The notes under the pieces were generated by a model that was not told the origin of the DNA, ran no database searches, and saw only the letters and a program-made list of their open reading frames with translations. A program made the translations under genes and the position numbers. This document shows positions 54,606-63,955 of a stretch of DNA of 64,000 bases, piece after piece. Source of the DNA: Planctomycetaceae bacterium (GTDB lineage: Bacteria; Planctomycetota; Planctomycetia; Pirellulales; Thermoguttaceae); contig JAAYAY010000322.1 in assembly GCA_012719125.1 (NCBI GenBank), positions 58,368 through 122,367 of the forward strand. The letters run 5' to 3'. Each line of letters begins with the position of its first letter. Positions within the stretch are counted from its first letter, which is position 1.

Positions 54606-54640
54606 AAAAAACCCTCGCACAGCTTTCCGCCGTGCGAGGG
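54606..54640 (-). terminator. Rho-independent terminator for the BON-domain gene
   Basis: Stem CCCTCGCAC (54612-54620) with GTGCGAGGG (54632-54640) and an 11-base loop, followed on the minus strand by a T-run (54606-54610). It stands 28 bp after the stop at 54669. Confidence 0.8.
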
Positions 54641-54668
54641 CTTTCGTCGCTACCAGAAGGTGTTCGGT

Positions 54669-55631
54669 TTACTTGTGGGGTCGGAACAGACCCGAGAACG
54701 GACCGCGGGCACAGCCGTCGTCGAAGTCCAGATTCCACCACCCGTCATGCCACTGCAGGGTAACCTTCCGCCATCCGAGGGGGACCTGCGGATAGGGATA
54801 GAAGGGGCCCATGTAAGGCCAGCACATCGGCGAGTACTGCCTGGGGTAGGTGACGGCGGCATAGTTCGGATGAGCGGCATAACTGGGCCAAGCGTAGTTG
54901 GGCATGCTCGGCTGATCGTAACGAGCCGGGACCGCACCGCTGCCGAGTGGGGCCACGTATTGCTGTTCGGGCATGGCCGCTTCGTTCTGGATGTAGCCTA
55001 CCGGAACGGGTTGGCCCATCGGTTCGGCTTGAGCAAGAAGGTTGCTGATCGGAGCGGGCGGAGCCTGAAATTCGGTCAGAGCCGACGGCGTGTTCACATT
55101 GGCTTCGGCGGCGACGGGCAGAGCCGGCGAGGCTTCGAAGGTCGACGCAACCGGCGAGGCCTGTTGCAGTCGCTGGGCCGCCTTTTCAGCGAGTTGGCTG
55201 GAAGCCGTGCGCTGGAAAGTGGCCGTTTGCTTGGCCGGACGGCGTTCCGGAGCCGTGGCACTGTTCACCTGACGCAAGGGCGTTCCCAGCAGGTTCGAAA
55301 CCGAGAGTTTCTTCTGGGAAGCCGATTCCTGGCTTGCCCCGGCGGCCTGAACGCTCGGGTCGACCGTCAGGTTATTGACAACGCGTTCCACGCCCTCGGT
55401 CTGGAAGGCCACGCGGAGCGCCGCGTTCATCTGCTCGTGGCTGGCTACGCGTCCGCGAAGCCAAGCCGTGCCTTCCTGGAACTTCACACCAACCTTGTAG
55501 CCTTGCAGTTGACCGCTCTGCCGAAGATTCGCGGCCACCTGTTCGGCAACCTCTTGGTTGCCTGCCATGGCCAGTGTCGGCAGCACCAGAACTGCGGCCG
55601 CAACTGTGAGTACGTAAGACAAACGTCGCAT
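54669..55631 (-). CDS. Secreted BON-domain protein
   Basis: 320 residues from ATG 55631, preceded by AGGAGGG. Signal peptide (YVLTVAAAVLVLPTLAMAG); one BON domain at ~22-90 (AANLRQSGQLQGYKVGVKFQ, EGTAWLRGRVASHEQMNAAL, VERVVNNLTVDPSV); then a Pro/Ala/Tyr-rich low-complexity region and a C-terminal segment WRKVTLQWHDGWWNLDFDDG. BON domains bind membranes or peptidoglycan-related ligands; this may be an outer-membrane-associated protein. Partner unknown. Confidence 0.8.
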   Translation of the reverse strand: MRRLSYVLTVAAAVLVLPTLAMAGNQEVAEQVAANLRQSGQLQGYKVGVKFQEGTAWLRGRVASHEQMNAALRVAFQTEGVERVVNNLTVDPSVQAAGASQESASQKKLSVSNLLGTPLRQVNSATAPERRPAKQTATFQRTASSQLAEKAAQRLQQASPVASTFEASPALPVAAEANVNTPSALTEFQAPPAPISNLLAQAEPMGQPVPVGYIQNEAAMPEQQYVAPLGSGAVPARYDQPSMPNYAWPSYAAHPNYAAVTYPRQYSPMCWPYMGPFYPYPQVPLGWRKVTLQWHDGWWNLDFDDGCARGPFSGLFRPHK

Positions 55632-56158
55632 GCCATCCCTCCTTCTTTCAGCGACTTCGTGGCCCTCGTCGGGCGGCGTATGCATCTACGCCTGAAACTT
55701 GAAGCGGCTTCTTGCTTCCCCCCGGAACCACGCGACTCAGAGGCCCCGTTTGCGGTTCTGGCCTCCGGAGTGAGTTGTTTTGTCGGTCGGATTTCCGGAC
55801 TGTCAAAAACGTACCAAAGGACGGGGCGGCCGGACTGCACTCGCGCGATTTGTCATCGCTTCACTCGTCCGATCCGTGTCGTCCCCCCTGCGGAACCTCC
55901 ACATGGGAGATTGCCGTCTGAATATAGATTTCGGCTGCGGATTGTGCGGACCGGAAGCTTTTTTCCAATTTTGCCGGTGTTCCCGATCGTAGCGAACCTG
56001 ACAATCCTGACGACACCAACAATAAGTCTCTACTGAATAATGAGTTACAATCAAGACCCGCAACCTGCCGTGCCTTTGGCCATTTCCCGCAGCACAGTCG
56101 ATCAGGGGGGGTAATGCAGGAAGTGCGCCGGCAACAAGCCCCTCTTTCGACGGAAAAA
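55632..56158. other. Gene-free stretch between BON and TlpA-like genes
   Basis: About 530 bp, no supported gene or RNA; it holds the ribosome site of the BON gene at its left edge. Confidence 0.5.
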
Positions 56159-56197
56159 GGCACAGGCACAGCCCGTTCCCAAAGCTGTGCCTGTGCC
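56159..56197 (-). terminator. Terminator after the TlpA-like gene
   Basis: A 14-bp stem, GGCACAGGCACAGC (56159-56172) with GCTGTGCCTGTGCC (56184-56197), and an 11-base loop, followed on the minus strand by TTTTTCC. It lies 29 bp past the stop of the 56227 gene. Confidence 0.75.
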
Positions 56198-56226
56198 TTG
56201 CATCTGGATCGCAGTACCTGCGAACC

Positions 56227-58122
56227 TCACCGAATCAGTCTGCGGAGTTCCGTATCCAACTCCGCCACGTGAACGTTGCGGTTGACGACCCGTCCGTCCT
56301 GGTCGATGAGAATCATCGTCGGCAGCGTGTGGATCCCCAGTTCGTTTGCCGGCCGGCTGTCGAGACCGCCCTCCTCGTGGATCTGCTGCCAGGGCAACGG
56401 GTTCTGCCCCAGGTACGACTTCATTTCCTGAGACGAGCTGTCCAGATTCACGCCGAGGACCTGGAAGCCTTTCTTGCCGTAGCGGATCGCCAAATCCTTA
56501 AGCACGGTCATGTCGGCCTTGCACGGTTCGCACCAACTGGCCCAGTACTGAATCACGACCACGCTGCCGCGATATCCGCTCAAGTCAACCGTCTTGCCGT
56601 CGGTTGCTTTGCCGTTGAACTTGATCACGTTGCCCACCGACTCGAGTCGCATTTTGGCGCCCGCTGCTTTGCGGGCTTGCGATGCCTGGGAGAAATCTGC
56701 CACGATCCGGTCGTACCACTCCTTGGCCTGGTCTTCATCGCCGGCAAACTCGTGCGCCATGGCAAGCTGGAGCATGGCTTCCGCCGTGTCCGGGCATTCC
56801 GGGTAGGCCTTGGCAAACTCCTCCAGATTCTTCAGCCATTGTTCGTGGATCGTCCCGAAATCAGTTGGACCGGCATTCTGCATCTTCAGCCCATACTCAG
56901 CGCTCATCTTGCGAAACGCCACATAGGCCTCGAGGTTCTTCTCGCCGGTCTTCTTCAGGGATGCCAGCAGTGCGTCGAGGCGCTGGACGCCTGCGTCGTA
57001 TTCGCCCTGCTGCACGGCCGCACTCACCGTGTCGGCCAACTGCGAGACCCACATCGCCTTGTCCTCGGCGGTGGTCGACATTCCCACGATTCTCTCGAGC
57101 AGTGTCGCGCGAGCCTCATGGAACTTCGCCCGGGCGCCGGGGTCGGTCGTCGAAGCCGATCTTGCGTCCAACTCCTGCAACTCGCTCATGGCCGTCTGCA
57201 AAGCGTCGCTCGGCGCGGTGGCAGGCATATCCGGCTGGCGGATCGTCGGCGGCTTGTTGAAGAACTCACCCGATGCGGCAAGCTCTTCCTGGCCGTTCTC
57301 TGCCACGGACGGAAGTTGGATGGCTCGCCAGGCGTCGCCCACTCGGATCAGAGTGCCGATTTGAACCTGCCCGTGCTTGCCGTCCGTTTCGGTAATGGCA
57401 ACCACGTTCTCGTAGACCTGCAGATCCTTCTTGGAGCCCGCAGTGCCTGCCGGGACAATCCCAGGGCGACTCGCGCTGAACTGCATCCATTTCGTTGGAG
57501 TCGTCATGACCTTCTGCCGTTGGGCCAGTTCCGAGAACTGCTTTTCCAGGTCGGCGATCTTCGCCTGAATCGCGTTTTCCTTTTCGGCCCCCAGCCCCAG
57601 GGTGCCGAGTTCGGCAGGCGTCAGCGCGACTCGGGCAAACCGGCTCGGATCGCGTGTGGCCAGGGCGGCCACAATTTCGGCCGTCACCTCTTCCGCAGAG
57701 ATCACCTTCCAGGCGTCGGTCTTTCCATCTTCATCCCGATCGATGCCCCAACGGCTCCCCGCCCCATGGAACCAGCGATACTGATCGGCGCGGTTATTGC
57801 CGTCGCTGTCGACGTCGCGGTACACTTCCAGCCCGTCTTTGTAATAGCGCCACTGGTCCACCACGCCGTTGCCGTCGGCATCGACGAACGAGCGAAGGAC
57901 GATTCCGTCGGGCGATTCGACCAGCACGGCCGTAACGCCGTCGATCTTCTTGGCAAAGATCTTGCAGTTGGCGGCTTCGTCTGCCGTCGGACGGTCGATG
58001 TCGACGTCGCGGTGAATCGGGAGGTACTGTTTGAGTGCCTGATCGGCCGACGGCAGTTCTGCCGCCGCTGCGAAGCCGAGGGGAAGAGTTGCTGCAAGTG
58101 CCAGAATTGCCACGCCTCTCAT
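56227..58122 (-). CDS. TlpA-like thioredoxin with EF-hand-like N-terminal region
   Basis: 631 residues from ATG 58122 (AGGAG upstream). Signal (GVAILALAATLPLGFAAAA). N-terminal segment with two EF-hand/dockerin-like loops (DADGNGVVDQW, DVDSDGNNRADQY) and DRDEDGKTDAW. A helical middle region carries a TPR-like stretch (~430-480), and the C-terminal domain is TlpA/ResA-type with the redox motif WCEPC (530-534) and a cis-Pro loop (LPTMILID). It reduces or oxidises periplasmic thiols, for example in cytochrome c maturation, which suits a window rich in CxxCH proteins. Specific target unknown. Confidence 0.83.
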   Translation of the reverse strand: MRGVAILALAATLPLGFAAAAELPSADQALKQYLPIHRDVDIDRPTADEAANCKIFAKKIDGVTAVLVESPDGIVLRSFVDADGNGVVDQWRYYKDGLEVYRDVDSDGNNRADQYRWFHGAGSRWGIDRDEDGKTDAWKVISAEEVTAEIVAALATRDPSRFARVALTPAELGTLGLGAEKENAIQAKIADLEKQFSELAQRQKVMTTPTKWMQFSASRPGIVPAGTAGSKKDLQVYENVVAITETDGKHGQVQIGTLIRVGDAWRAIQLPSVAENGQEELAASGEFFNKPPTIRQPDMPATAPSDALQTAMSELQELDARSASTTDPGARAKFHEARATLLERIVGMSTTAEDKAMWVSQLADTVSAAVQQGEYDAGVQRLDALLASLKKTGEKNLEAYVAFRKMSAEYGLKMQNAGPTDFGTIHEQWLKNLEEFAKAYPECPDTAEAMLQLAMAHEFAGDEDQAKEWYDRIVADFSQASQARKAAGAKMRLESVGNVIKFNGKATDGKTVDLSGYRGSVVVIQYWASWCEPCKADMTVLKDLAIRYGKKGFQVLGVNLDSSSQEMKSYLGQNPLPWQQIHEEGGLDSRPANELGIHTLPTMILIDQDGRVVNRNVHVAELDTELRRLIR

Positions 58123-58463
58123 TGACGAAACTCCTGTCGACTGTCCTTCTGGTATCGTTGACTTATCCCTTTTTCGACCGGAGCAGGCCACAACATGATC
58201 CGATTACGGAGATTCTTCCGATTAGGCAAAGTATGCGGCCCGAAATCCCCCTCCGATGGTGGGCCACCTGCTGCGTGAGCCTGCGGTTATGAGGGCTGAG
58301 TCCAGATTTGGCAAGGCCAAGTCACACGGTTGCCGATGAACCCCAATCTCCGGCCCGGTGTCTGTATCGCAGGTCCATGCCGGCGAGCGTCAGCCCCCCT
58401 TTACACCGAGTGACCGTAAGATATGCTTACAGAAAGCAAACGGCGGAGGTCCTCCCCCGCCGG
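58123..58463. other. Divergent intergenic region before tRNA-Ile
   Basis: About 340 bp between divergent units. The AGGAG ribosome site of the TlpA-like gene lies at its left edge; no other feature is supported. Confidence 0.4.
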
Positions 58464-58537
58464 GGGCGCATAGCTCAGTTGGTTAGAGCGCAGCCCTGAT
58501 AAGGCTGAGGTCCCAAGTTCGAGTCTTGGTGCGCCCA
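58464..58537 (+). tRNA. tRNA-Ile (anticodon GAT)
   Basis: 74 nt, acceptor GGGCGCA/TGCGCCC, discriminator A, D-loop AGTTGGTTA, anticodon stem CAGCC/GGCTG with loop CTGATAA (anticodon GAT), T-loop TTCGAGT and stem CCAAG/CTTGG all paired. It is not in an rRNA operon here. An integrase gene follows 118 bp downstream on the same strand. Confidence 0.96.
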
Positions 58538-58616
58538 CTAGTTCTAAGTGCAAGCCGAATCGAGTCTTACGATACCTGCCGACGGTCGGTAGTGCGGCTT
58601 CGGAAAGCAAAAAACC

Positions 58617-58631
58617 GGGTCAATGTGACCC
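58617..58631. promoter_or_regulatory. Inverted repeat before the integrase
   Basis: GGGTCA-ATG-TGACCC, 6-bp arms around 3 bases, 25 bp before the integrase start. A possible operator or recombination-protein site. Confidence 0.4.
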
Positions 58632-58655
58632 ACTTTTGCCCGGAGTCCCCCCGAA

Positions 58656-59897
58656 ATGGTTAGGAAAGTAAAGAACCCGGTTCCCAATCTCAAGCTGCAC
58701 AAAGCCTCCGGCAGAGCCTACGTCCATCATGCCGGCAAGCGCATCTACTTCGGCAAATGGAGCAAGGCCACAACCACCGAGGCCTACAACCGTTGGGCCG
58801 CTGATCTGCTTTCCGGCGGCAAGCCGCTGGCTTCCGATCTGGTCGAAGAGGATCGCTCCAAGCTGGCCGTCTTCGAGTTGGGCGCGGCCTACCTCGAATG
58901 GGCCGCGGGGCACTACTGCCCGAAGCCGGGACAGAGAGTAACCCACGTCGACAAGATCCAGCGGTACCTGAAGGCCTTGCTCCAATGCCACCGATCGGTC
59001 CTCGTGGAAAAGTTTGGCCCCGTGGCCCTGCGCCGGATTCAGGACCGCCTGGTGGCTGAGGGGTACAGCCGGCAAGGCGTCAATGATCTGGTCAAGGGAA
59101 TCCGGGGTTGCTTCAAGTGGGGCGTCAGTCGCGAACTGGTTTCGGCCCCCATCTACCAGGCCCTTTGCACGGTCGCTCCCCTACACTACGGGCGGACGAC
59201 TGCCCGGGAGTGCCAGCCCATCAAGCCCATCGCCGACACCGTCGTCAACGCAACCCTGCCCGCCCTGCCCGAGGTGGTGGCCGACATGGTTATGCTTCAG
59301 CGATTGACCGGGATGCGACCGGGGGAGACCTGCAAGCTCCGTCCGTGCGATCTGGACCGCTCCGAAGACGTGTGGCTCTACCAGCCGCCCGACCACAAGA
59401 CTCGCCATATGGGGAGGGACAGGGTTATCTGCATCGGCCCCCGCGCCCAAGAGATCCTCCGCCCGTATCTGCTTCGGCCGGCGGAGTTGTTCTGCTTCAG
59501 CCCAGCCGACTCTGAACGGAGGCGACGCGCAAAGCAGCATGAGGAGCGCCGGACACCGCTGTCGTGCGGCACGAAGCCCAAGGGGAACCCCGAGGGACAG
59601 GCCGGCGACCAGTACGATACCACTTCCTACCGTCACGCGATCGTCCGGGCCGTCAATAAAGTGAACCGTCAACGAAAAGACCAGGCGAAGAAAGACGGCA
59701 TCGACCTGGACGACGTGGAGTTGCTTCCCCTCTGGTCGCCCAATCAGTTGAGACACGCGGCCGGCACGGCAATCAGGCGTCAATTCGGGCTGGAGTCCGC
59801 CCAGGTTGTGCTGGGGCACGCAAAGGCCGACGTGACGCAGGTTTATGCCGAGCGAGACAACGAACTTGCCCGCGAGGTCGCCCGGAGAATTGGCTGA
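58656..59897 (+). CDS. Tyrosine recombinase / integrase
   Basis: 413 residues; the N-terminal part is collinear with the truncated integrase of the tRNA-Val element (LHKASGRAYVHHAGKRIYFG; KFGPVALRRIQDRLVAEGYS). The catalytic domain is complete: R221 (LTGMRPGETCKL), K248 (DHKTR), R366 in PNQLRHAAGT, H388 (LGHAKADV) and nucleophile Y397 (VYAERD). The first His of the HxxR box is Asn363, a substitution I recall as common in planctomycete integrases. It integrates and, with a helper, excises the element at tRNA-Ile. Confidence 0.93.
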   Translation: MVRKVKNPVPNLKLHKASGRAYVHHAGKRIYFGKWSKATTTEAYNRWAADLLSGGKPLASDLVEEDRSKLAVFELGAAYLEWAAGHYCPKPGQRVTHVDKIQRYLKALLQCHRSVLVEKFGPVALRRIQDRLVAEGYSRQGVNDLVKGIRGCFKWGVSRELVSAPIYQALCTVAPLHYGRTTARECQPIKPIADTVVNATLPALPEVVADMVMLQRLTGMRPGETCKLRPCDLDRSEDVWLYQPPDHKTRHMGRDRVICIGPRAQEILRPYLLRPAELFCFSPADSERRRRAKQHEERRTPLSCGTKPKGNPEGQAGDQYDTTSYRHAIVRAVNKVNRQRKDQAKKDGIDLDDVELLPLWSPNQLRHAAGTAIRRQFGLESAQVVLGHAKADVTQVYAERDNELAREVARRIG

Positions 59898-60231
59898 CTT
59901 GTATGCGAATCGGCAACAAACGCCCCGGCAGAAAAATATTATTTGCATATATTGCAATATTCAAGGAGTCGGGTACAATTCAGGTGGCACGGGTACTGTA
60001 AGGGCCGCCCGTGCGGTGTGGACTGAGCGGATCAGTCGCACCGATAGACCGTATTGCTGGGTGTCGGAGTCAATCCGGTTCCCCCGACCATCGGCCACAG
60101 CCGATGGACCCAACCAAACAAAACGGGGATAATTCCCAGCGATGGGAGTGGGCTAGGCGATCCGGTAGCTATCACGAACTGCCATTAGCTATTGCGCAAT
60201 GGTATACGTGGTACCTGCTGGAGATCTTGCA
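59898..60231. promoter_or_regulatory. Intergenic region with an AT-rich palindrome
   Basis: Non-coding. An AT-rich island at ~59930-59965 in otherwise GC-rich DNA contains TTGCATATATTGCAA (59943-59957; arms TTGCA/TGCAA, centre TATAT) flanked by AATATT on both sides. A candidate operator, promoter or replication site of the element. Confidence 0.5.
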
Positions 60232-60540
60232 ATGACGGTCGCTCTTCTCGCCAACGGCGGCAAACTACACCGCCTCTCTGAGGCTGCGAAATTTTTACCC
60301 ACCCGGCCCAATGCGTCCACGATCTGGCGATGGGCAACCAAGGGGGTCCGCGGCGTCCGGCTTGAAACGGTTCGCGTTGGCGGATTCCATTACGTCTCCG
60401 AAGAGGCGCTCGAGGCGTTTCTCGAAGCTACCAACGAGCCCACCCAGCCCGTGGCCCCGGTCAAGCAGCCCAGAACCGCAAAGCAGCGTCGCGAATCTGC
60501 TCGCCGGGCTCAAGCAATTCTGGCACGCGCCGGTATCTGA
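60232..60540 (+). CDS. DUF1580 family protein
   Basis: 102 residues, GGAG 8 bp upstream. It reads like a MerR/excisionase-type DNA-binding protein: LHRLSEAAKFLPTRPNASTI, WRWATKGVRGVRLETVRVGG, YVSEEALEAFLEA, then a basic tail. DUF1580 proteins are planctomycete-specific and sit in integrative elements beside integrases; a role as excisionase or regulator is plausible but inferred from position. Confidence 0.82.
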   Translation: MTVALLANGGKLHRLSEAAKFLPTRPNASTIWRWATKGVRGVRLETVRVGGFHYVSEEALEAFLEATNEPTQPVAPVKQPRTAKQRRESARRAQAILARAGI

Positions 60541-60608
60541 TCCCCCACCCCACAAAAAAAGCCCAGCAAACGGTTTTCGGGGACGGTTCGCCGGGCTAGG
60601 AGCGTTGC

Positions 60609-63419
60609 ATGGATTGTACCAAAGCCAGGCCGAAAAGGCCAACCGGCACACCTCGATACGATGTCGAGACGGTGCGCCAGGCGGCGGCCCCCATTCCCGT
60701 CGACCGGCTCCCCCTGACGGCCCGCCACCTGGCAGACCTGCGATCATCCGGAATCCTAGATGAGACGATCCGGCGATACGGCATCTACTCGTCCAGTGAC
60801 CCGGTGGAGATCGGACGGATACTCGGATGGGATGCCCCTGCGGCTGCCCTGGGTGATTGCCTCATATTCCCGTTCCTCGATCCGGCAACCGGCCAGCCCA
60901 ATGGGTTTGCCCGGATCAAGCCGGACAAGCCGCGAAAAAACGCGGGGAAATACGAGCAGCCCCGCAAGACCGGGTTGCGTGCGTTCCTGACGCACGGTGC
61001 GATCGAGGCGACCACGAGGACAGGGGAGTTATTCCCGCCGTTGGTACTTATCACCGAAGGCGAAAAGAAAGCCATAGCATCCGACCAGGCCGGCGTACCC
61101 GCCATCGGATTGACTGGGGTATTTGCCTGGACTCTGAAGCGGAGTGACAAGTCAGCCGAGCGGGAGTTAATCCCCGATCTGAACGCCATCGACTGGATGG
61201 GACGGCCGGTTGTGATATGTTTCGACATCGATGAGGTGCGAAAACCTCAGGTCAACCTGGCACGTGCCGAACTGGCCCGCGTTCTGACCGACAGGGGAGC
61301 CCACGTTGTCTTCCTCGAACTACCGATCGTCCGCGATGCGAATGGCTGCGTCATCAAAATGGGCATCGACGATTTTATTGTCCGATGCGGAGACGGCGGG
61401 GAGGGGTTCCGTCAGTTGGTAGCCCGTGCGATCGCCCCCGGAGCCAAGCCGGTCCCACTCGACGAGTACCGGGCTGGCCTGGTCGAAACCCGGATACAGT
61501 CGATCGACAACCCCGGCGTCTACCTGGACATGTCTCCCATGGGAGCCGGCAAGAATTACGCCGATATCCCGGCACTGAAGATCGTCAACCGCAGTCTGAC
61601 CGTTTTGCAAACGCATCGTGCGTGCAACGAGGTAGAGTGTACGTACTCACAGCACGGCATTGACGCAGCGGCCTACCCGGAGTTGTCGGCGAAAACGTGC
61701 GGCAACTTCGACGCGGCAGAACAGGCGTTGAAATGGGGATTATCGCCCAGTAGTGCGATTTGTCCAGACTGCCACCTCCGCGAGACGTGCGGGTATCAGA
61801 CCGCGATAGAGTACGCCGAGCACGCTGGGCACCGGATTATCACTCACCACCGAGCAACACACACACTCCGCACTGACTCAGCCGGCTGTCATTACGTGAC
61901 GATTCACGAGGACGCCGCTGGGCTGTTGAGGCCGACAGCCGAGGTCGCTAGTGGGCTGGACGCGGTTGCGGCGGTGGCTCACATGGCCGAGGATCGCGTC
62001 TGGGATCGGGAGGACCAGACAGTTCGTCACTACCTGGTGCGTATGCAAGACGCGGCCCATGCGATGGCCGATCACCTCCGCGGCGCCGAGCAAACCGCCC
62101 GAATCGAGATCCCTGACCCCGCCGGTTCCCCCCCCCAGGTTGACATTCTGCTGTACCGGGCCGCTGTCCGGGCCAAGGTCGATCCCGACGCCGATGCTAT
62201 GAGGGTTTGCCGAGCGATTGCAGACGGGTCGCTCCATGAATTGACTGTCCGCGTCGACCGTGTGACAGGCCGCGGGGGACGGGCAGAGGTCCGCAGGGCA
62301 ATCGTCGCCGTTTGGCAGACCCGCCTACCCCGACACGCCGCTGTGTGGGTCTCGGATGCGACGGCCGACGCAGAGGAATTCGAGGCCCTGGCCGGCGTCC
62401 CCATCGTCGCCCAGACCACCCCCAAAACGATCGCACGACTGCACGAAGTCCTCCACGTCCCCGCCGACGTGACGATGGGCACCTCAGCGACCACCGCAGC
62501 CAAGATCCTCAGGGGAGCCTTGGCTCGCTATCCCGCCGCCCATCGAGTCGGCGTCATCGGCCACAGAGAGCACGTTTCTGCGATTGCCGGCGGCCCCCGG
62601 ACCCCCAGTATCCTCGACCCGGCTACCCGATCGCGGATTGCGGTCGTGGAGCACTTCCGAGGGGGTCAGGCACGCGGAAGCAACACCTGGACGGACACTT
62701 GCGATTTGCTGATCGTCCTGGGGACCCCCCGCGTCAGACAGGCCGTCATCCGCACCCGCCTCATAGCGGCAGGCAAGATCGAGGTGGCAGCCCGGGAGCC
62801 CCGCTGGGTCCGTGACGCCTGGTCCGGCGTCGACCCCTCCGGCCGTCGTCATACCGTCCGATCGCTCGCGTACGACGATCACGACTGGCACTCGGCCCAC
62901 CGAGCCGTGGTTGCCGCCGAGTTGCTCCAGGCCGTCGGCCGAGGTCGCGGAATCTGCGAGCACGGCATTCCCGTGGTGGTCGTCTCGACGGAGGAACTGG
63001 GGTACCCGCTGGCCGGCTGGGAGCTGCATCCGATCTCGGATGCGATGGTGGAGGTGCTCGCTGCGATCAGGGAGCTGTCGCCGGAATCTCCTATAGGAAA
63101 TGGTTGCCATGGCGAGGGCCGGATTATGGCAACCAAACGCTTAAATATAGTTAAGGAGATGGTTGCCATAGCTCCCTCTGTCAGGGAGAATGCTATCCCC
63201 ACAAGTGCAATTGCATCAGTAACCGGCAAGACTCGCACCGCAATCAGGAATACGCTCTCGACACTTGAATCTGCCGGACTCGTCTCTCGTGTTGGCCGAC
63301 GCGGCGGATGGTATCTGACACCCGCCGGACTCTCTCTCGTCACTCCAGCATCCGAGCGAGCCGTCACCACCCCACATCCCCATGATGTCACTGGGGGCGG
63401 GGGCGGGGCCGGCTCGTGA
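60609..63419 (+). CDS. DUF3854/TOPRIM-like protein fused to helicase-like domain and winged helix
   Basis: 936 residues, AGGAG 6 bp upstream. N-terminal TOPRIM-like DUF3854 (~75-270: PLVLITEGEKKAIASDQAG, RPVVICFDIDE), then a P-loop-like MGAGKNYADIPAL (~311-323) and a HEDA motif II (~433-436), with a Cys cluster (CPDCHLRETCGY) in between; LQAVGRGRGICEHG resembles helicase motif VI. The C-terminus is a winged helix (TSAIASVTGKTRTAIRNTL). This combination marks replication proteins of plasmids and integrative elements: primase-like TOPRIM plus helicase. Confidence 0.75.
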   Translation: MDCTKARPKRPTGTPRYDVETVRQAAAPIPVDRLPLTARHLADLRSSGILDETIRRYGIYSSSDPVEIGRILGWDAPAAALGDCLIFPFLDPATGQPNGFARIKPDKPRKNAGKYEQPRKTGLRAFLTHGAIEATTRTGELFPPLVLITEGEKKAIASDQAGVPAIGLTGVFAWTLKRSDKSAERELIPDLNAIDWMGRPVVICFDIDEVRKPQVNLARAELARVLTDRGAHVVFLELPIVRDANGCVIKMGIDDFIVRCGDGGEGFRQLVARAIAPGAKPVPLDEYRAGLVETRIQSIDNPGVYLDMSPMGAGKNYADIPALKIVNRSLTVLQTHRACNEVECTYSQHGIDAAAYPELSAKTCGNFDAAEQALKWGLSPSSAICPDCHLRETCGYQTAIEYAEHAGHRIITHHRATHTLRTDSAGCHYVTIHEDAAGLLRPTAEVASGLDAVAAVAHMAEDRVWDREDQTVRHYLVRMQDAAHAMADHLRGAEQTARIEIPDPAGSPPQVDILLYRAAVRAKVDPDADAMRVCRAIADGSLHELTVRVDRVTGRGGRAEVRRAIVAVWQTRLPRHAAVWVSDATADAEEFEALAGVPIVAQTTPKTIARLHEVLHVPADVTMGTSATTAAKILRGALARYPAAHRVGVIGHREHVSAIAGGPRTPSILDPATRSRIAVVEHFRGGQARGSNTWTDTCDLLIVLGTPRVRQAVIRTRLIAAGKIEVAAREPRWVRDAWSGVDPSGRRHTVRSLAYDDHDWHSAHRAVVAAELLQAVGRGRGICEHGIPVVVVSTEELGYPLAGWELHPISDAMVEVLAAIRELSPESPIGNGCHGEGRIMATKRLNIVKEMVAIAPSVRENAIPTSAIASVTGKTRTAIRNTLSTLESAGLVSRVGRRGGWYLTPAGLSLVTPASERAVTTPHPHDVTGGGGGAGS

Positions 63420-63440
63420 TTCCCGGAAAGGATTCTGACC

Positions 63441-63629
63441 ATGATCTGTACTCGCCCTACCCCACACCACAAGACCCTCCTGGAGCTGTGTGCATTCTGC
63501 TGGGAGCGGTTTGCCTGTCGGAGCCTCCGGTCTACCGGCGGGTGGAACGTCGGTGTCTGCGGCGAATGCTATGGCCGACACGAGAGTGAGCCGGCATTGA
63601 AACCGATCCCGAAGGAAACACCGAAATGA
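63441..63629 (+). CDS. Small Cys-rich (zinc-ribbon-like) protein
   Basis: 62 residues with AAGGA 8 bp upstream. Cysteines in CTRP, LCAFCWERFAC and VCGECYG suggest a zinc-binding knuckle. It follows the helicase-like gene by 21 bp. Role unknown, probably an element accessory. Confidence 0.55.
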   Translation: MICTRPTPHHKTLLELCAFCWERFACRSLRSTGGWNVGVCGECYGRHESEPALKPIPKETPK

Positions 63630-63865
63630 ACACGACGAACCTCGACCTATCGACCTGGCTTGCGATCTACAAATCGACCGCATCCCAGCGGCGTGCGGCT
63701 CGCCACCAGGCAGCCCGCCGCCCCCGACCACCGCGGCCGGCCCCAGCCCGCCCGGAGCCGCGGTTCGTTGGGTCGCACGTAGCGAGGCTGCGAGCGATGG
63801 GAGCGGCACACCCCACCCCCCGGCGGGGGCTTGGGTCCTTTCCGCGAGGTAAAGGGATCACCTAG
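63626..63865 (+). CDS. Small basic hypothetical protein (79 aa)
   Basis: Start overlaps the previous stop (ATGA). The N-terminus TTNLDLSTWLAIYKSTASQR is protein-like; the rest is Arg/Pro-rich (RRPRPPRPAPARPEPRFVG), a composition often seen in shadow frames. The tight overlap favours a real gene. Confidence 0.4.
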   Translation: MNTTNLDLSTWLAIYKSTASQRRAARHQAARRPRPPRPAPARPEPRFVGSHVARLRAMGAAHPTPRRGLGSFPRGKGIT

Positions 63866-63955
63866 GAACCCCGAGTCCACACTTTGACGACACAGTCCGT
63901 CCGTCCGGGTGGTATCAACTTGACGACACCCATAACCCAATAGAGTGAGGTCACA

